Shown: positions 18,277 through 25,878 of the stretch, piece after piece
Layout of the letters: every line of letters starts with the position of its first letter
Numbering within the stretch: the first letter of the stretch is position 1
Assembly (NCBI RefSeq): GCF_900163645.1
Contig: NZ_FUKM01000050.1
Location: forward strand, 21,955-85,954
Source of the DNA: Halomonas citrativorans
Lineage (GTDB): Bacteria > Pseudomonadota > Gammaproteobacteria > Pseudomonadales > Halomonadaceae
DNA length: 64,000 bases
Direction of reading: 5' to 3'
The notes under the pieces: model-generated
Seen by the model: only the letters and a program-made list of their open reading frames with translations
The model's database searches: none
What the model was told of the DNA's origin: nothing
Position numbers and translations under genes: made by a program

Positions 18277-18346
18277 GTTACCAAAACATGTTTACCAAAA
18301 CGCGTTTACTAAAACATGTTTACTAAAACATGTTTACTAAAACGTT
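18277..18346. repeat. Five tandem 14-base units with palindromic cores
   Basis: Five consecutive units of 14 bases follow the pattern TTTACTAAAACATG. The junctions create the perfect palindrome AAACATGTTT three times at a 14-base period. In the second unit two changes turn the core into AAACGCGTTT, still a perfect palindrome. The last unit is partly degraded. The array lies 72 bases upstream of the creatininase-family gene and resembles an array of binding sites or a short minisatellite. Confidence 0.75.
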
Positions 18347-18418
18347 CATCAGGATCGGTTATCACACCCTCCATACCAAGCTCCGTTACAAGGAGCTTAC
18401 GCTAGGAATTCAGGATTT

Positions 18419-19186
18419 ATGATTTACGATTGGCAAGCGCTTAGCGCTCCCGAGTTAGCGGCGGTCGCCGAGCGCGATCCTGTCGCCGTTTTAGTGCTGG
18501 GCGCGATTGAGCAGCACGGCACACACCTACCGTTAGGCACGGACCTTATTATTGGCGAAGGGCTGCAGGCTGCTATGCTGAGCGTTCTTGACCCCGCTCT
18601 AGAGGTCGTTTGCTTACCCTCTATTGCGGTGGGCGCAAGCGACGAGCACGCTAACTTCTCTGGCACGCTTAGCCTTCCTGCGTCGCTCGCGATTGCCACG
18701 CTTGAAGCGCATGGTAAATGCGTCGCTCAGGCGGGCATCAACCGGCTGGTACTCATCAACAGCCATGGCGGCAATAAAGCCATTATGGACCTGGCCGCGC
18801 TCACCCTACGTCAGCAGTTTAATATGCGCGTCGTTAAAGTGACGTATACGCGGCTACCACCGCTTGAAGGTGCGATTGACGCTCAGGAACTGCGTTATGG
18901 ATTACACGGCGGACTGCTTGAAACCGCCATGATGCAATACCTGGCGCCAACAACCGTCAATCTGGACAACTATCAGGCTGCCCCGCTCGGCACGTTAGAA
19001 AATTGCCGACTGGTAGGCCCGGAAGGGGCCGCCGCGTTTGCCTGGCTCGCCGAGGACTTAAGCCAACACGGCGTGGCCGGTGATGCCCGCCAAGCCACGT
19101 CGGCATTGGGCGAACATCTGGTACAACATTACGCTGAACAACTGGCAACCGTGATCACGGAAACGGCTCGGCTGCCTGCGTTTTAA
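18419..19186 (+). CDS. Creatininase-family amidohydrolase
   Basis: A 255-residue metal-dependent amidohydrolase. The N-terminal strand VLGAIEQHGTHLPLGTD supplies the Glu, His and Asp metal ligands. NSHGGNKA and GLHGGLLETAMM are the further family motifs with His and Glu ligands. The creatininase family also contains ArfB, the archaeal deformylase of the GTP-derived pyrimidine intermediate FAPy. Because this gene adjoins a GTP cyclohydrolase II and a stand-alone RibD-type reductase, a deformylase-like or related role in a pyrimidine/pterin pathway is a reasonable guess, not shown by sequence alone. The true creatininase reaction is unlikely in this setting. Confidence 0.85.
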   Translation: MIYDWQALSAPELAAVAERDPVAVLVLGAIEQHGTHLPLGTDLIIGEGLQAAMLSVLDPALEVVCLPSIAVGASDEHANFSGTLSLPASLAIATLEAHGKCVAQAGINRLVLINSHGGNKAIMDLAALTLRQQFNMRVVKVTYTRLPPLEGAIDAQELRYGLHGGLLETAMMQYLAPTTVNLDNYQAAPLGTLENCRLVGPEGAAAFAWLAEDLSQHGVAGDARQATSALGEHLVQHYAEQLATVITETARLPAF

Positions 19187-19224
19187 GCGTGTTAATTACT
19201 TACTACCCGCAATGGTCTGGTGTG

Positions 19225-20331
19225 TTAGCGCCCATGTCGGCCTAAGACGTCGCCGAAAAGATGGCCGGCTCGATTGGCTTTTGCGCTCAGGTAACGATGA
19301 TTCTGGTCGGTGACGCTCCCATAAAGTGCTTGACGCGATACCACCTCAATCCCGCCTTCACGCAGGGCAGCGATCTTCAATGGATTATTCGTCAGTAGCT
19401 GCACTTGAGAGATCTTCAGCGCATTAAGCATGTCCACCGCCACGGCGTACTGGCGCTCGTCGTCACCAAACCCCAGCACCTGGTCAGCATCCATGGTATC
19501 CAGGCCACCATCTTGCAGAGTATACGCGCGCAGCTTATTGGCAAGCCCAATGCCCCGCCCCTCTTGGGCCAGGTAAAGTAGTACACCTCCCCCCATGGCC
19601 TGAATGTCCGCCACGGCATTACGCAACTGCTCACCGCAATCGCAGCGCAGGCTGCCAAATAAATCGCCGGTCAGGCATGCAGAATGCAGGCGTAAAGGAA
19701 CCGCCCCTTCCAGCGTTTCAGGCTGTCCGATCACTACCGCCACATGCTCGCGTAGCCCGTCCGGCTCGCGGAACAGCACAAAGCGACTTTCAGCAGCGTC
19801 TTCCAGCGGAATCCTGGCTTCGCTCACCCGTTTCAGCATACCCGGTGCACCGGCCAGGCACTTTGCAGCATCTCTCGCATCAACTTCCAACAGCTTGCCT
19901 TGAGCAATTTCCTGCGCCACCGATTCAGCCACCTGGTCACTCACATCGGCACATAGCGCGGCTGGAATTAGCAAAGCACGGCGCAAGAGTGCGACCGCGC
20001 CACGCTCACCTGGCCCTGCGAGTTTAAGGCCACTTAATAAGGAATGCGCGGGTCGACTTGCCGTTTGAACCACCGCGAGCGCCTGCAAATCATCTTCGTT
20101 CACATGCTCAACCAATGGCAAACAGGCTGCTTCCGCCGTTAGTGACATGCCCATCGCCTCCAGACGATGGCGCGTTAATACCAGAGATGGTCGCGTCCCT
20201 GCGAGTTTGGCCAGCATATCGACCGACTCAATGCCCTCTAATGCCTGTACCAGCAGACGCTTTTCCCCCGTGTTAAGCACAACCGGCAGTCCACGGCGAA
20301 TATCGAAAATAGCGCGTTCAATATGATACAT
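19225..20331 (-). CDS. ribA: GTP cyclohydrolase II with degenerate RibB-like N-terminus
   Basis: A 368-residue protein whose C-terminal ~200 residues are a full GTP cyclohydrolase II, which opens GTP to the diaminopyrimidine used in riboflavin-type pathways. Visible are PLRLHSACLTGDLFGSLRCDCGEQL with the three zinc cysteines, GGGVLLYLAQEGRGIGL and LLTNNPLKIAAL. The N-terminal ~165 residues begin like a DHBP synthase (AIFDIRRGLPVVL) but lack that enzyme's acidic DDEDRENEGDL-type active site. They look like an inactive RibB relic. It sits on the opposite strand from the RibD-type reductase with a 97-base gap. The main riboflavin ribA could be elsewhere; here the role is probably cluster-specific. 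Confidence 0.9.
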   Translation of the reverse strand: MYHIERAIFDIRRGLPVVLNTGEKRLLVQALEGIESVDMLAKLAGTRPSLVLTRHRLEAMGMSLTAEAACLPLVEHVNEDDLQALAVVQTASRPAHSLLSGLKLAGPGERGAVALLRRALLIPAALCADVSDQVAESVAQEIAQGKLLEVDARDAAKCLAGAPGMLKRVSEARIPLEDAAESRFVLFREPDGLREHVAVVIGQPETLEGAVPLRLHSACLTGDLFGSLRCDCGEQLRNAVADIQAMGGGVLLYLAQEGRGIGLANKLRAYTLQDGGLDTMDADQVLGFGDDERQYAVAVDMLNALKISQVQLLTNNPLKIAALREGGIEVVSRQALYGSVTDQNHRYLSAKANRAGHLFGDVLGRHGR

Positions 20332-22228
20332 ACAGGCCTCCTAATTGCCTGGTGCAGCGGGTAGCGTACGCTTGCGTTGAACTATACGGCCCCGCAAGAT
20401 AAGACTGTTTTCTCAGCGTGGAGGCGTTATGTCCGACACTCATCACCATAGTGGCTGCTCTGGTCCTAAAACATTGTTGGAGAAGAAGGCGTCGCTGGAT
20501 ATAGACACGGCGTGGGCGTGGCTGCTGGCAATATGTGAAGGCCAAACAACCGAGGCGCCATTGCGGCTCGACGCTGAGGGCAACTGGCACAGTCAGAACG
20601 CTATAACACCGGCGGCCACTGACCTGCTGGACTGCCTGGTGCCGCTGGCAAGCCGCCCCCACTGGGTGATTGCCCAGTTGGGGCAAAGCCTGGATGGGCG
20701 TATTGCGACGGAGAGCGGCCACTCGCACTACGTCAACGGCCATGAGAGCCTGGTTCACCTGCACCGTCTTCGGGCTTTGGTGGATGCCGTTATCGTCGGC
20801 GCCGGTACGGTCAGTGCTGACAACCCCCAATTGACAGTGCGCCATGTCACCGGCACGCATCCCACGCGGGTAGTACTTGATCCACGCGGCCGTGTGCCCG
20901 CAGGCATTAAGCTGTTCCACACCGACTCGGCGCCCACGCTGCACATCGTGGGGCCGGATGCACCGCTGCCGACCAATTCGCGGGCTCAGCGCCGTGTACT
21001 GCCGCTTAATGCGCAGGGGCAGTTTGCCCCAAATGATGTGATCACGCTGCTTAATCAGTGTGGTTTGAAGCGCATTCTGGTGGAGGGGGGCGGCATAACG
21101 GTCTCCCGGTTTATTGAAGCAAATGTTATCGATCGCCTGCATCTTCTGGTCGCCCCACTGCTGATCGGCTCGGGCAGGCCGGGGCTTCAGATGACGCCTA
21201 TCGAGACGCTTGGAAGTGCTCTGCGCCCGGCGATGCGAACATTTCGCTGTGGAGACGATACGCTGTTTGACGTGTTGCTGAGAGCCGCCACCTTCACCTG
21301 ACGGCTGGGAACGATGACGTTTATCCAGTGCTACCCAAATGCCCGGCAGGCTTGAAAGCAGTACTAGCACGCCATAAGCAAGGGATACCGCAACCCCTTG
21401 AGCAGTGGGCAGCCCCACCAGCGCCCAAGTGGCCACGGCGGCCCCTTCACGCAGCCCCCACCCGGCAACGGACAGCGGAATTAACATGGCGAATAGAAGC
21501 ACCGGCGCCAATGCCAAAATTTGCGACGCCGCAAGCTCGACGCCAATTGCACGCGCCGCACAGACCATGACTACCCCATAGCTCATGACAATAACGAGCG
21601 AAGATACCAGCTGTAGGTGCCACACCCCGGGGCTAAAAAGGCCTCGCTTGATATCCACTCCCATCGAATGACACCACGCCGGTAACCGTGATGAAGGCAA
21701 GCGTACTACCCCTTGCCACACGGCCACGCCTGCAAGGCACAGCCCTCCAATAATAGTGAGGCTAACCGGCCAGCCAAGCACGGCGTGCCATAGCGGGGAA
21801 AGTAACAAGGCCACAATGGTTAAACCCACCACAGCCACCTGCCCAGAGGTGCGCTCGATAATTACCGCCCGCCATGCGCTACCCCGTGAGCCTGCTTGCT
21901 GAGCGTGCCGATGAGCGCGGCCAGCATCGCCCAAAATGCCGCCAGGCACGATCTGATTTACTAACAAAGCAAGATAGTACTCCCGCAATGCATAGCTAAA
22001 CCGCAGCGGAGCCCCGACTCGGTTGGCCGTCAACTGCCATCGCCACGCACTGAGCATAATTTGAACCACGCTAATCAGCAGCGCCACAACGACCCAACCC
22101 AACGATAAGCGCTGTACCTGGTCCATGATGTCACGGGGCTCTACAAATAACGCGATCGCACCCAGCAAGCCAGCACTCATTAGCCCGCGTTGAGCCCAAG
22201 GAGAACGCCACATCCGCTGCATGTTCAT
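20318..22228 (-). CDS. YbhN/LPG-synthase-type membrane protein; frame runs on past its domain
   Basis: The first ~305 residues (about 21310-22228) form a membrane protein with around eight hydrophobic segments. They begin MNMQRMWRSPWAQRG and contain YALREYYLALLVNQIVPGG and LIPLSVAGWGLREG, which match the lysylphosphatidylglycerol-synthase membrane domain / YbhN family of lipid flippase-like proteins. After that the frame lacks a stop and continues antisense to the RibD-type gene for a further ~330 residues to 20318. That second part is Arg/Gln/His-rich and has no family signature. It is most likely an unused extension, or the result of a lost stop or a frameshift near 21300. It follows the glycosyltransferase gene by four bases. 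Confidence 0.72.
   Translation of the reverse strand: MNMQRMWRSPWAQRGLMSAGLLGAIALFVEPRDIMDQVQRLSLGWVVVALLISVVQIMLSAWRWQLTANRVGAPLRFSYALREYYLALLVNQIVPGGILGDAGRAHRHAQQAGSRGSAWRAVIIERTSGQVAVVGLTIVALLLSPLWHAVLGWPVSLTIIGGLCLAGVAVWQGVVRLPSSRLPAWCHSMGVDIKRGLFSPGVWHLQLVSSLVIVMSYGVVMVCAARAIGVELAASQILALAPVLLFAMLIPLSVAGWGLREGAAVATWALVGLPTAQGVAVSLAYGVLVLLSSLPGIWVALDKRHRSQPSGEGGGSQQHVKQRIVSTAKCSHRRAQSTSKRLDRRHLKPRPARADQQWGDQKMQAIDNICFNKPGDRYAAPLHQNALQTTLIKQRDHIIWGKLPLRIKRQYTALSPRIGRQRCIRPHDVQRGRRVGVEQLNACGHTAAWIKYYPRGMRAGDMAHCQLGVVSTDRTGADDNGIHQSPKTVQVNQALMAVDVVRVAALRRNTPIQALPQLGNHPVGAACQRHQAVQQVSGRRCYSVLTVPVALSVEPQWRLGCLAFTYCQQPRPRRVYIQRRLLLQQCFRTRAATMVMSVGHNASTLRKQSYLAGPYSSTQAYATRCTRQLGGLYVSY
20429..21301 (+). 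CDS. Stand-alone RibD-type reductase domain protein
   Basis: A 290-residue protein whose C-terminal ~215 residues are a RibD C-terminal / dihydrofolate-reductase-like pyrimidine reductase. Blocks seen are WVIAQLGQSLDGRIATESGHS, LRALVDAVIVGAGTVSADNPQLTVR, TRVVLDPRGRVP, RILVEGGGITVSRFIEANVIDRL and VAPLLIGSGRPGL. There is no deaminase domain. Instead the first ~70 residues contain a HHHSGCSGPK patch that may bind a metal. The enzyme would reduce the ribosyl side chain of a diamino- or aminopyrimidine with NADPH. It starts from GTGGAGGCGTT-ATG and is divergent from ribA. Confidence 0.87.
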   Translation: MSDTHHHSGCSGPKTLLEKKASLDIDTAWAWLLAICEGQTTEAPLRLDAEGNWHSQNAITPAATDLLDCLVPLASRPHWVIAQLGQSLDGRIATESGHSHYVNGHESLVHLHRLRALVDAVIVGAGTVSADNPQLTVRHVTGTHPTRVVLDPRGRVPAGIKLFHTDSAPTLHIVGPDAPLPTNSRAQRRVLPLNAQGQFAPNDVITLLNQCGLKRILVEGGGITVSRFIEANVIDRLHLLVAPLLIGSGRPGLQMTPIETLGSALRPAMRTFRCGDDTLFDVLLRAATFT

Positions 22229-22232
22229 CGGG

Positions 22233-24158
22233 TTACGCCCTTTTTTCGGGCGTTGCTAGCAGGTCACAGTGGCCCACCCAAATACCCACCTCACCGGAAG
22301 CCGCCGAGTGTGTACGTCGCTCACGCCACTCACCAATGCGAGTAGCGGCCTCTGGTGCCTGTTCTGTCGCCGCTTCCGCCCAGCCGTTAATTAGCGCCGT
22401 CATTAAAGGCTGATGTAAGCGGTTAGCCGAACTCAACAGCCAAGGGGTAGCAACCTGCTCAACGTGATAATTCGCTTGTTCAAGCGCATTAACCAGCGTC
22501 TCGTGAGCCTGCCCGCCCAAGGCATCACCTAATCCCTTGTCGCGATGCTGATGCGCCATAAACAGCGCCAGTAGCCAGTGGTCATCATCATCGGATAAGG
22601 GCGTATTCTCGGCATCGGTAAATCCCCACTCTCCGGTCACGCTAAGGGCCATTAAAAGCGCCTGGTCACGTGACTGGCAATGCGTTACGAGCGTTTCGAT
22701 CCAATATTGAGACACAAGATCCAGCAGTGCCGATGCGGTTATCAGATCCGCATCCTGCAGAGGCACATGAACAAGCGAATCAAGCGACGTACAGAGCGTT
22801 TCTACCCGAATGCCCGCCTGGGCATTTTCCAGCTTGCCGATGCTGTCGCGGGCGTCGTTGAGTAGTTCAGCGTCATGGTCAATGAGCGTCCAGTGCTGCG
22901 GCGTCGGTAGAAAAGGCACGAGGAAACGCATATTGCTTCCTCTACCTGCCCCTAAATCGACCAGCCTCGGCGTCTGAGTGCGTTCGTTTAACCATATAGC
23001 GGCTTTTTGAGGGAGCTGCTGGCTTCTAAACGTAACGTCCGCCTCTTCACGTAGCGTGAGCCAATCGGCCTCAAACTGGCTGCCATTATGAAAAGAGGGA
23101 GCCGGGTTCAGCGCTTTAGCAAACGCAGCACCGGCATGCTGCCAATCGCTAAGCGTTTCACGTACCGCTTCTGCACCGGCTTTAAGCGACGCACGCAGCT
23201 CGGGGTCATCGCAAAAACGGCTCAGTGCTTGTGTCAGTGCCTTTACATCCCCAGGCGTTACTTTAAGGCCTGCGCCTTCCGGCAAGGTTTCATCAAGAGC
23301 GCCACCGGTCGTGGTAATGACAGGCAGGCCTCGCGCCAGCGCCTCGGTGACCACCATGCCATAGCCTTCGTACCAGGAAGGCAATACCAGGGCATGCGCG
23401 CTTTCATACGCTTGGGTTAAGGTCACCGCGTCGCACTCGCCGTGCAACTGCACACAAGACGCAAGCCCATGCGCTTCAATCAACTGCTCTACCCGCTCGG
23501 CAAACGCCGCATCACGTGCGCCGCCATAACAGTCACACTGCCAGTTTTTCTGGTTTAATCCCGCCAACGCCTGGACCAATACATCCTGCCCCTTACGCGG
23601 AACAAGCGTTGCCACACACACAAACCGTAACGGCTCGCCAGGTATTGGGGCGGCGTTCATTGGGACAACATCCACCCCTGGCTCGACAACACTAATGGTA
23701 GCCGCCATAGGCATGGCGTAGTGGTTTGCCAACACCTTCAACCGGCGCTCAGTAAACCGACTGGTCACGATTATTTGTGAGACTGCGGCAAGCGCCGTCA
23801 TCTCGGACTGATGAAATTGCTGCTGCTCGGACTCGCTTAGCCCTTGCTCATCACCCAGCGGATGATGCACCAATGCCGTCATCATCAACCGCTTGGCCTG
23901 CTGAACAATGATGTCCGGTAACATCCCCATGGCGAGACCATCGATCACAACGTCCGTAGCCTCGGGCAAATTGTTTAGTGCCGTAGCCAATTGCTCGGCA
24001 GCCTCCTGGTCAGCATTAGGGAAGCGGCCTGATAAGCTGATGACATCGACGGTGCGCCCTTCCTGACGCAGCGCTTCGACAATGCGTGCATCGTAGATAT
24101 AGCCGCCGGTGCGCTGATCAAGCGCCCCCGCGATAATAAACGTCAGTGGTTCACTCAT
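22233..24158 (-). CDS. GT4 glycosyltransferase fused to a class I methyltransferase
   Basis: A 641-residue two-domain protein. Residues 1 to ~350 are a GT4-type retaining glycosyltransferase with LRFVCVATLVPRKGQDVLVQAL and the donor-site VLPSWYEGYGMVVTEALARGLP (E-x7-E pattern). Residues ~370 to 641 are a SAM-dependent methyltransferase with RLVDLGAGRGSNMRFLVP and WTLIDHDAELLNDA. The fusion implies that one small molecule or lipid is both glycosylated and methylated. Its ATG overlaps the stop of the pterin-synthase-like gene by four bases, and the flippase-like gene follows, so they form one operon. The substrate is unknown. Confidence 0.87.
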   Translation of the reverse strand: MSEPLTFIIAGALDQRTGGYIYDARIVEALRQEGRTVDVISLSGRFPNADQEAAEQLATALNNLPEATDVVIDGLAMGMLPDIIVQQAKRLMMTALVHHPLGDEQGLSESEQQQFHQSEMTALAAVSQIIVTSRFTERRLKVLANHYAMPMAATISVVEPGVDVVPMNAAPIPGEPLRFVCVATLVPRKGQDVLVQALAGLNQKNWQCDCYGGARDAAFAERVEQLIEAHGLASCVQLHGECDAVTLTQAYESAHALVLPSWYEGYGMVVTEALARGLPVITTTGGALDETLPEGAGLKVTPGDVKALTQALSRFCDDPELRASLKAGAEAVRETLSDWQHAGAAFAKALNPAPSFHNGSQFEADWLTLREEADVTFRSQQLPQKAAIWLNERTQTPRLVDLGAGRGSNMRFLVPFLPTPQHWTLIDHDAELLNDARDSIGKLENAQAGIRVETLCTSLDSLVHVPLQDADLITASALLDLVSQYWIETLVTHCQSRDQALLMALSVTGEWGFTDAENTPLSDDDDHWLLALFMAHQHRDKGLGDALGGQAHETLVNALEQANYHVEQVATPWLLSSANRLHQPLMTALINGWAEAATEQAPEAATRIGEWRERRTHSAASGEVGIWVGHCDLLATPEKRA

Positions 24159-24553
24159 AGATCGCCTTCATAGCTTGCCCAGGCAATATGCGACTCATGC
24201 AGTTTGACTTCCATACGAGCGATGCCTTGCGCGGTTTTTCCCATTCGGCCTTCGCCGATGGCATCGGCCAAACGGCTGAAGATAACGCTGGCCATAAACT
24301 CGGTTGAGGTGTTTTTACCCTTAAAGGCTTCTTCGTCATCCAGATTGCGATAGTTCAGGTGCGACAACACCTCTTTGAGCGTTTCACTGGCAAGGCCGAT
24401 ATCAATCACTAGTCCGTCCTCATCAAGCTCCGGGCGCTGAAAGACCACATCAACAACATATGTTGCCCCATGCGTGCGCTGGGCAGGACCAAAAATGTCA
24501 CCTTTAAAGCTATGCGCAATCATAAAGTGATCACGAACACATAGACGGTACAT
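24155..24553 (-). CDS. 6-pyruvoyl-tetrahydropterin synthase/QueD-like protein, divergent
   Basis: A 132-residue protein of the PTPS/6-carboxytetrahydropterin-synthase family. It begins MYRLCVRDHFMIAHSFKG, and GPAQRTHGATYVVDVVF takes the place of the family's C-x5-HGHNY zinc and catalytic block. The first zinc His and one later His are visible, but the second His of HGH is Ala and the catalytic Cys is not seen, so the chemistry is probably altered or lost. DEDGLVIDIG, LNYRNLDD, NTSTEFMA and MEVKLHESHIAWASY follow the family. An upstream in-frame start at 24682 would overlap the oxidoreductase gene; the ATG at 24553 has AGGAGCG before it and is chosen. Confidence 0.8.
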   Translation of the reverse strand: MYRLCVRDHFMIAHSFKGDIFGPAQRTHGATYVVDVVFQRPELDEDGLVIDIGLASETLKEVLSHLNYRNLDDEEAFKGKNTSTEFMASVIFSRLADAIGEGRMGKTAQGIARMEVKLHESHIAWASYEGDL

Positions 24554-24581
24554 AAACGCTCCTGATAGTAAGCTGTAGTGA

Positions 24582-25571
24582 TTAAGCGTGAGAGGGGTAA
24601 CGAAGGCGGTGGCATAGCACATCACTGCCCGCAGAAAAGAGTTCGGGAGCAAGCTGGGGAAAGGCGTCAAAGTCGCTCTCACCGCTAATCAGTGTGTCTA
24701 ATCGGCTATCGTTTAACAGGCTCAAGGCCAACATTAAACGGCGCTGGAAGCCCCAGCGCGGGCGCAATTTAGCGGGTAGCTGGCCCACCTGGCTGGCGCG
24801 GAGGCTAAGGCGCTGTGAATGAAACGCGCCGCCCAAGGGGATACTCACCTCCCCTTCGCCAAACCAGCTCATTTCGATAATTCGGCCTTCGTTGCCTACC
24901 TGGCATAGCGCTTGGCGTAAGCCTTCGGGGTGGCCGCTGGCGTGAATGATGCAGTCCTGATTAACGGGCGCTTGTTCGGGGGTACAAAAGGCAAAGCCTA
25001 AACGCTCGGCGAGCACCTGGCGCTTCGGGTTAATATCAATAAGCGTGACGCTCACACCGGGGATCTGTGAACACAGGTAGGCCACCAGGGCGCCTACAAC
25101 ACCGGCCCCGATAACACTAACGTGCTCCCCAAGCATAGGCTCGGCGTCCCAAACGCCATTAATGGCCGTCTCCATGTTGGCGGCCAGCACGGCGCGCTGT
25201 GCCGGTATATTGTCAGGAATAGGTAATACGGCGGAAGCAGGAACGACATAGCGGTCCTGATGGGGATAAAGACAAAATACCGTCTTGTTAAGCAGGTGCG
25301 TAGGCCCTTTCTCAACAACGCCGACACTACAGTAGCCATACTTGACCGGCGCGGGAAAACTACCTGCCTGAAAAGGGGCCTGCATACGCTCCACTTCGCT
25401 TTCGGGTACGCGGGCATTGAATACCAGCGACTCAGTGCCACGGCTAACGCCACTGAACAGGGCACGTACTCGTACGTCTTCCTCCCCTACGCTGGTAAGC
25501 GTCTCTTTTTTAAGCTCGCCGACCCTTGGGCGCGTTACCCAGAAGGCAGTGGCCGTATCGTTCGCCGACAT
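24582..25571 (-). CDS. Zinc-less MDR-family oxidoreductase
   Basis: A 329-residue medium-chain dehydrogenase/reductase. The segment where zinc enzymes have GICGSD reads LFSGVSRGTESLV, so the catalytic zinc Cys is missing, and no structural-zinc cysteine lobe is seen. The nucleotide-binding loop VSVIGAGVVGALVAYL is intact, followed by LIDINPKRQVLAERLG. This Ser-Arg-Gly-Thr-Glu variant occurs in the threonine-dehydrogenase-like and bacteriochlorophyllide-dehydrogenase-like branch. It is first in the operon with the pterin-synthase-like protein 28 bases downstream. It would reduce or oxidise the cluster's product; the substrate is unknown. Confidence 0.83.
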   Translation of the reverse strand: MSANDTATAFWVTRPRVGELKKETLTSVGEEDVRVRALFSGVSRGTESLVFNARVPESEVERMQAPFQAGSFPAPVKYGYCSVGVVEKGPTHLLNKTVFCLYPHQDRYVVPASAVLPIPDNIPAQRAVLAANMETAINGVWDAEPMLGEHVSVIGAGVVGALVAYLCSQIPGVSVTLIDINPKRQVLAERLGFAFCTPEQAPVNQDCIIHASGHPEGLRQALCQVGNEGRIIEMSWFGEGEVSIPLGGAFHSQRLSLRASQVGQLPAKLRPRWGFQRRLMLALSLLNDSRLDTLISGESDFDAFPQLAPELFSAGSDVLCHRLRYPSHA

Positions 25572-25878
25572 GTCATTTCCCTATTATTCGCGTTTTCATC
25601 CAATCAGCTGGGCACCTCTGCCGTTAATCTGGCATGGCCAACGTATGAAATTTTTGTGGCGTACCTTAAAGCTTAGCCCAGAAAAGACACAGGTCGATGA
25701 ATGCGAGCGCCAATTTCGTTTAAGAACGGTTAAAAATGTACGCAGGTACTTTTCAGGGACATCAATACGCTATGATTAATGGGGTAGACAACCGCAGAGC
25801 CACGTACAAGAAGTGTATATATAAAACAGGCTCACCCATCAATTGACTGCGGGCGGGGTATCCGCTTTGCGAGACACA
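25572..25878. promoter_or_regulatory. Divergent intergenic region of the pterin/lipid cluster
   Basis: This ~300-base gap separates the starts of the MDR gene (minus) and the phosphatidyltransferase gene (plus). It must hold both promoters. I see A+T-rich stretches such as the TATATATAAA near 25813-25822, but no clear operator repeat and no coding frame. Confidence 0.35.

Noticed and set aside
20318..20428. FMN riboswitch near the ribA start.
   Set aside because: The gap between ribA and the RibD-type gene is short and lacks the conserved RFN-element blocks.
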